Origin: Orobanche coerulescens
Lineage: Eukaryota > Streptophyta > Magnoliopsida > Lamiales > Orobanchaceae
Direction: 5' to 3'
DNA length: 64,000 nucleotides
Assembly: GCA_033398695.1 (NCBI GenBank)
Contig: CM065802.1
Span: 138,680,096 to 138,744,095 of the forward strand
Under the pieces are notes generated by a model. The model had not been told where the DNA came from and ran no database searches. It worked only from the letters and a program-made list of their open reading frames with translations. Position numbers and translations under genes: made by a program. This document shows, piece after piece, positions 58,933-64,000 of the stretch (its first letter is position 1; every line of letters starts with the position of its first letter).

Positions 58933-58936
<4 letters not shown>
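58300..58936 (+). repeat. Possible remnant of an older LTR related to element I
   Basis: The end GCGGTTATTACA and phrases such as CCATCGTG..GAGAAAG, then GGGCTTTAAATT-type sequence, resemble the right part of element I (57000-57550). On the other side of G, 45078-45110 (GTGTGTGATTTTCTG..CAGGAAGG) resembles 56671-56702 of I. This suggests that D and G both lie inside an old I-like LTR. Similarity was judged by eye and is weak. Confidence 0.35.

Positions 58937-59013
<77 letters not shown>
58937..59013. repeat. (CA)n(TA)n microsatellite
   Basis: About 42 bp of CA repeats followed by about 34 bp of TA repeats. Confidence 0.95.
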
Positions 59014-59014
<1 letters not shown>

Positions 59015-62000
59015 CAAAACATATTCGGGACACCACTTTAACTCTCTCATGCGTGATATTTTCTGACTTTTAGATACTTTTATTTTAATATCCATGCCAC
59101 ATTGGTTTTGAATGAGACTCCACCGATTAGAGAACTAAATAAGTACTTATAATCGGTAGATTACCATCACATTTCTCATATGCAATTAATTGATCAATTA
59201 TTGAGTTTTCCAGTGTTCTTTTTATTGGAAATAAAATTTGGCCAATCGTTGAGTTGGCCAAATAAATAATCTTATTTTCATTGAAAAAAATTAATTTGGC
59301 TAAATTGTTTTTATTTAATTTAATTTGTCCAATTTATCAACGTCTAAAAATTTGAGAAAATTTGAATTTTCTAAAGTCAAACGTAACAACCAATTATTTG
59401 TAATAATTTTGATTATGTAGATTTTATAAATTTTAGTAGATTTGGGTAATTAGTTCATATAGTCAATATGTGTTTTACCATCATATCGCCAATAAATTTG
59501 GTCAATTATCAAGTTGGACAAATAAATAGTATTTTTTTATTAAAATATAATCTGGTCAATCATTAAGTTGGCTGAATAATTTTTTTATCAAAAAAATAAT
59601 TTGACTAATTTATTGACGTTTAATTTAATTTGCTCAATTTATCAATGTATAACAATTTGAGCGAATTTGATTTTTTTGAATCAGATGTAACAACCAATTA
59701 TTATACCAATTTATACTTGATTATTTAGATTTTATATATTTTAATAAATTTGGGTAATTAGTGCATATAACTATACAGATTTGCGAGGGGAACATGTACT
59801 AAAATTATCTTTTAATCGAGTTTGAGATGAGTATAGATATATCATATCTAAATGGACTTCAGATGGCGGAACCCTAGTTGTACTATTTCGGGTATCATTA
59901 TTTGGGTTTGGGATAAAAACTCGTGGTAAATTTATCTTTAAGTTAGATTTCAGACGGGTACGGTTATATAACATTATAAACGGATTTGAGTGGTTGAATT
60001 CCTACCTCATTGTTTTGTTTTTTCATTGTGTTTCGTCGCGGTTAGGAATCCCTACCTAATAAGTATAACTGACGATTTTTTGTATTAATAAATTTGATTA
60101 AAAAATAGTTTTATTATATATAAGACTGTTATGCATCCGGAGCACCACGTTAGCTCTCTCATATGTGGTATTTTTTGTTTCTTAGATTTATTTATTTAAA
60201 TCTTCTATCGCACATTGATTTTCAATGACACCCCATTGACTAATAAATATCCAATATAAATATGTTCTTTACCACCAATAATTATTTTACATCATCACTT
60301 TAATTTGGTCATCCATTAAGTTGGCCAAATAAATTATTTTATTCTGATTAGAAAAAGTTTGTCAAATTATTAAATAAACCTCAATGACTCAAGTATGTAC
60401 ATATTTATTTTTTTAATATCTAATTTATATATACATAAATATTATTAGTATATTTTTTTTTTATTTTTTAATAAACTCTATTCTCTTCACTTTCACATTA
60501 ATATATAAAGTATCTAATAGCAATACAGATTCGGATTAACACGTCAACTCCTCTCCTACATGAATTTTTTCATTTTTTATTCCTATTTATGTAAAGTCTT
60601 GAATCTCAAATTAAAGTATATGTATATAAATTGTAAATAGATTTGAATATTGTATAATTCCAAACTTATACTAGAAATTTATTTTTTAATATTTTAGTAC
60701 TTATAATTTATTCTTAACTTCTACTTTATAACATTTGGATTTTTTATTGAGATGAATTAACCAATTACTATAGCAACTTATATATAATCTTGTAAATATT
60801 GTACAATTTTTGAATGTGTCGAGTAATTAGCGGATATTACTATAGGTGTCTGAGACAAAAATGAGTAATAAAATCATATTTTAATCGAGTTTGTGATGAA
60901 TACATGTATACAGCTTTTAAACGGATCTGAGGGGCTGAACTACACCGTCATTGTTTTATGTGTCACTATACTAGTTTTGAAGAGGATAGGCCGTAAAAAA
61001 CTTTCAATCGGGTTTAGGACGAGTATGAGTAAATAAATTTTAAATAAATTTGGGTGGCTGAATTCTATCTTTATTATTTTAGTTTATTGGTATGTTCTGC
61101 TACGGTAAAAGACTCTGGGTGGCTGAATCCTAATAAAATATTAAATTATTTATAAGTTTGGACTTGTAAATTATAATATAATAAAATAATTATTCGTTGA
61201 GTTTCGACGGGCTACACTAATTTCAAACTTGTACTTTGATATGAAATTGTTATCATGTTTCAAATGTATACACGACAATTGCATATATCAATATATAGAA
61301 TCAATTATCAATTGTTGGAAAAGAAAATGTGAAAATTTGGTAATGGATCCTAAATTAAGTTTAAAATATTACGTTCGCAGAATGCGTCAAACAACATTAT
61401 CTTTTGGGCTTTTCTACTGTCAGACTTAGTGACCTCAATAATGTTATATTATACTTCAATACTATGAATTGGTTAATTTGGTTTTACTTTTTAAATAATC
61501 GATTAAACGACTGTTAAGTTTAGCATCTGACCCAACACACACGTGAATTCAAAATTTCGATGGGACTCAACACACGTAATAAAATGTGGGTTTTACAAAT
61601 GACACACAAAAAGAGAAAAGTTAAAGGACATGAGAAAAATGAAAATATAAAATGAATTTGACTTCGCTTTAAGGTTAAGTTATTCAAAAAGTCTCTTATC
61701 CCAATGGTACAATATAGATATACTGATAATCTATGATTTTTATGAATTTATTTTTAAAAAGGACAGACTAATTAATATTTGAACAATTTAATTATTTTGG
61801 ATTATTTTAAATAGAAAACAGTTGCCAATTTTCTTAAATATAGCCCATGAATCCCGATTTAGAAGTTTAAATTTAACATTCCATCCATTTCTATTCTCCT
61901 TCATTTTGAATTTGAATTAACCATCTATCTTCGTCTTCATCCATTACAATCAAGCTCTCAAAGATTATTGATTTTCACAGTCAAAAATAAAAAAAAAAGA

Positions 62001-62330
62001 TCTCAAAGACATGTTCGTTTTTTCCTTCTGTTGTATCTCTTTTTAGTTGAGGTTAAAAATATTCTGACGGATTTAGAAGGTAAATACGATCATCGTTATT
62101 GTACCAAGAAGATTGATGATATATGTGGTGACGATAGCAGGTTTGATTTTCATTTATGGCATTGTCGCCTTTTGTTTCATTTTATGTTTTTTTATTTTCA
62201 CCTTTTGTATATATTTGGTGATATTTAGATTTTTTCATCTGAGTATTGCTATTTTTCAAATATTTTCAATTCCTGCATAATTTTGGTGATATTTTTTGAA
62301 AAATGTTCCTATTGTTTCAGGAGAAAGTAA
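59014..62330. other. AT-rich region with degenerate repeats, no gene seen
   Basis: No credible coding region; a frame at 61968-62228 is low-complexity and unrecognised. Phrases recur about 1.1 kb apart: GACACCACTTTAACTCTCTC (59030) with GCACCACGTTAGCTCTCTC (60142), and TTTAATCGAGTTTGAGATGA (59811) with TTTAATCGAGTTTGTGATGA (60880). A weaker third partial copy occurs near 60525 and 61000. The element class is unknown. Confidence 0.5.
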
Positions 62331-62494
62331 AAGACTGTAAATATGAGTCAATCAATTGTATTCATAACACTGATAGAGAGGCCTTTATATAAGCATTACA
62401 ATGAGAGTCGTTCCATACATAGGATTCCTAGATAAGGTAAGACATCTAATAGGATCCTACTACCTCTAGAAGGATCTAGAACCTTCCATCTATG
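62331..62494. other. Possible LTR fragment next to element H
   Basis: ATTCATAACACTGATAGAGAG followed by GCCTTTATATAAGC resembles the U3/R part of copia LTRs read backwards. There is no partner copy in the window, so this is a tentative call. The last 5 bp (CTATG) would be the TSD of H. Confidence 0.25.
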
Positions 62495-62867
62495 TGTAAC
62501 ACCCCCAAGTTATTCAGGGTATATTACAGCATCGTGTGCCCCGCTGTGGGACCCACAAGGCTATTCACACGCGGAACTATGAACTTTAACCAATAAGGTC
62601 CAATCACAATCAAATGGAAGACAGTAAAATTGGTATTCAAAACAATATCCAATAAAACCGAATACAATGCATCAAGGATCAATCCCATGGCAACACCAGC
62701 CGAAACATCAAGAAACCCGAAAACAGGACTCGAGCACTCATAACCATTTCAAGTACAACAACATTGAATGGAGGAAATACAAAGCATAATCATTGACAAG
62801 ATACAGCATCACACTTGACCATCATCTTCATGCCGACCCGGTACGTGCCTATCCGCTCTTCTGGATC

Positions 62868-63578
62868 CTGAAATACATGAAAGGTATTTCCCCCATAAAG
62901 GGGTTAGCCGTCGAATAGCTAGTACAAGTATATCGAATATGAAACACAATACTTCTCGACAATAAAATCATTTCATCAACTCAAGACTAGTATTCCGGAA
63001 TAACTAAATCTCATTACATCACATTTCAATACATACGTGATTAACCGTGGAACCGCACCAAAGGCAACGGAACCCTCAGAGGCCCAGTCGGACCCTCCCA
63101 GAGTGGTTAACCCAAAATATTCGCGGAACCACACCAAAGGCTACGGAACCCTCAGAGGACCCATCGGCCCGTCCCAGAGTGAATATATATCATCATACAA
63201 ATCATATACCTTACTTTCAAAGTCGAGAACGTACAATCATAAACATATACTTGCCTTTGAGACATCGAGAATCGGAAGGAAAAGAATACAAGTTCGGTAG
63301 GTCCAAGAACGCACTTCCGGCACCTAAATGATTCGTAAGGTATTCGATAATAAATAATCTATACTCAAATTACACGAAGAAACTCCCGAAACCCATCTAA
63401 GATTCACAAAACTATATGGATAATCTCCTAGAGGTTTGGAAATAATCCAATCCTCTCAAGTTCGAACAACGTACAAAAACATCCATATAATCATAGGGGA
63501 AACGCGGGTACGGGGTAAATCGGATGAATCTAAGAAAATCCCCAAAAATTCCCCAAACTAGGGTTCTAAGGAATTTAC
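62868..63578 (-). other. Candidate 5'-leader intron in LTR H
   Basis: The donor is ATCAAT|GTAAAT at 63578 and the acceptor is GTATTTCAG|GATCC at 62868 on the minus strand. A branch-like GGCTAAC lies about 40 nt before the acceptor. Confidence 0.45.
63049..63181 (-). repeat. Two-copy ~76-bp repeat in LTR H
   Basis: Copies at 63049-63105 and 63125-63181 share GGAACCRCACCAAAGGC, CGGAACCCTCAGAGG and TCCCAGAGT. On the minus strand the core reads GGTCCGACTGGGCCTCTGAG, like the blocks in A and B. Confidence 0.8.
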
Positions 63579-63743
63579 ATTGATTTAGAAGGTAGAAACA
63601 GATTAGATGTTGTGTAATCTTGGTTATCCTACCAGAGATGACGATGGTTGATGAAAAATTGTTCCCAAATCGCCTTCGTGTGCTCTCCCGTCGGAAAAGA
63701 GTAAAAGAGGTGTAAAATGACGAAGAGTGGGGTTGACTCTCTC

Positions 63744-63990
63744 TTATATACTGTAACTGATTAGCACGCGCTAAAATTCAAGGCTAGCGTGCACTAACGG
63801 GTGGTAGTCCAGTAGTTTCTGACCTGCGATGTTAGCGCGCACTACCACATCCTCAGCGTGCGCTAACTGGTATCATGCAAAAATTCCAACTCACTGCCCA
63901 ATCCCGCTAGCGTGCGCTACATCTGGGCACTAGTGCGCATTATGCAACACCTATAACGTGCGCTGGCTCAGGCCTAGCGTGCGTTACCTG
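63744..63990 (-). promoter_or_regulatory. U3 promoter of LTR H: TATA box plus GCGTGCGC array
   Basis: TATATAA on the minus strand at 63744-63750, with about eight TAGCGTGCGCTA-like copies just upstream (63762-63990). The palindrome is the same as in LTR F although the rest of the LTR is closer to A. Confidence 0.55.
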
Positions 63991-64000
63991 CTAGTCCAGA

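Larger units (their letters stand above)
62495..64000 (-). mobile_element. Element H: Ty3/gypsy LTR, runs off the right edge
   Basis: It starts TGTAACACCCCCAAG, the same terminal sequence as LTR A. In sense (minus) orientation it contains a TATA box, a TAGCGTGCGCTA array, a candidate leader intron (donor 63578, acceptor 62868, 711 nt) and a duplicated block. No PBS lies to its left, so this is a 3' LTR or a solo LTR. Its other end is outside the window. Confidence 0.75.

Noticed and set aside
58907..59095. Minus-strand frame encoding Tyr-Ile and Cys-Val repeats
   Set aside because: It is a translation of the (CA)n(TA)n microsatellite.
61968..62228. Frame of 86 codons in the AT-rich region
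   Set aside because: Phe/Lys-rich composition typical of AT-rich DNA, no recognisable domain, no promoter or splice context.

Overview
The window looks like a heterochromatic, gene-free stretch of a plant nuclear genome, probably a eudicot. This rests on plant-type Ty3/gypsy chromovirus, Tat-lineage and Ty1/copia retrotransposons, initiator-Met tRNA primer sites, GT-AG introns in an antisense gene and AT-rich intervening DNA. No host protein gene, rRNA, tRNA or CRISPR array was recognised. Almost every base up to about 58.9 kb belongs to LTR retrotransposons nested in one another. Most insertion boundaries were fixed by TG..CA ends plus 5-bp target-site duplications (TSDs).

Layout. Element A (Ty3/gypsy, minus) runs off the left edge: gag at 1-1287, then its 5' LTR. 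That LTR is split by element C (Ty1/copia, minus, 3191-12520, TSD AATAT) and resumes at 12526-13048. Next comes a fragment of an old Ty1/copia element D (plus). D is split by element B (Ty3/gypsy, plus, 13347-22137, TSD TGTAT) and by element E (Tat-type Ty3/gypsy, minus, 22671-43555, TSD AAGCT). E's 5' LTR is itself split by element F (Ty3/gypsy, minus, 34595-43333, TSD TCTCC). D ends with its polypurine tract and 3' LTR at 44118-45077. Element G (Ty3/gypsy, plus, 45168-58299) follows, and its 3' LTR carries a solo LTR, I (55161-57550, TSD TATAT). From 58.3 to 62.5 kb lie an LTR-like remnant, a (CA)n(TA)n microsatellite and an AT-rich stretch of degenerate repeats. Element H (an LTR, minus) begins at 62495 and leaves the window on the right.

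How the parts work. A, B, F, G and H are related Tekay/Del-like chromoviruses (gag, protease, RT, RNase H, integrase and, where present, a C-terminal chromodomain-like tail) with long LTRs of 1.96-2.8 kb. Their LTRs share one plan even where sequence has diverged: a cluster of short CpG palindromes just upstream of a TATA box, then what looks like a 5'-leader intron, then a conserved 3' end. E adds a complete-looking antisense transcription unit (TATA box, introns, coiled-coil protein, AATAAA) between pol and its 3' LTR. All coding regions carry stops or frameshifts, so no element here looks autonomous.

The most unusual structure is the 5' LTR of F. It is a large palindrome made of two inverted copies of the LTR's U5 end and is flanked by a perfect TSD, as if an aberrant reverse-transcription product had integrated through two U5 termini.
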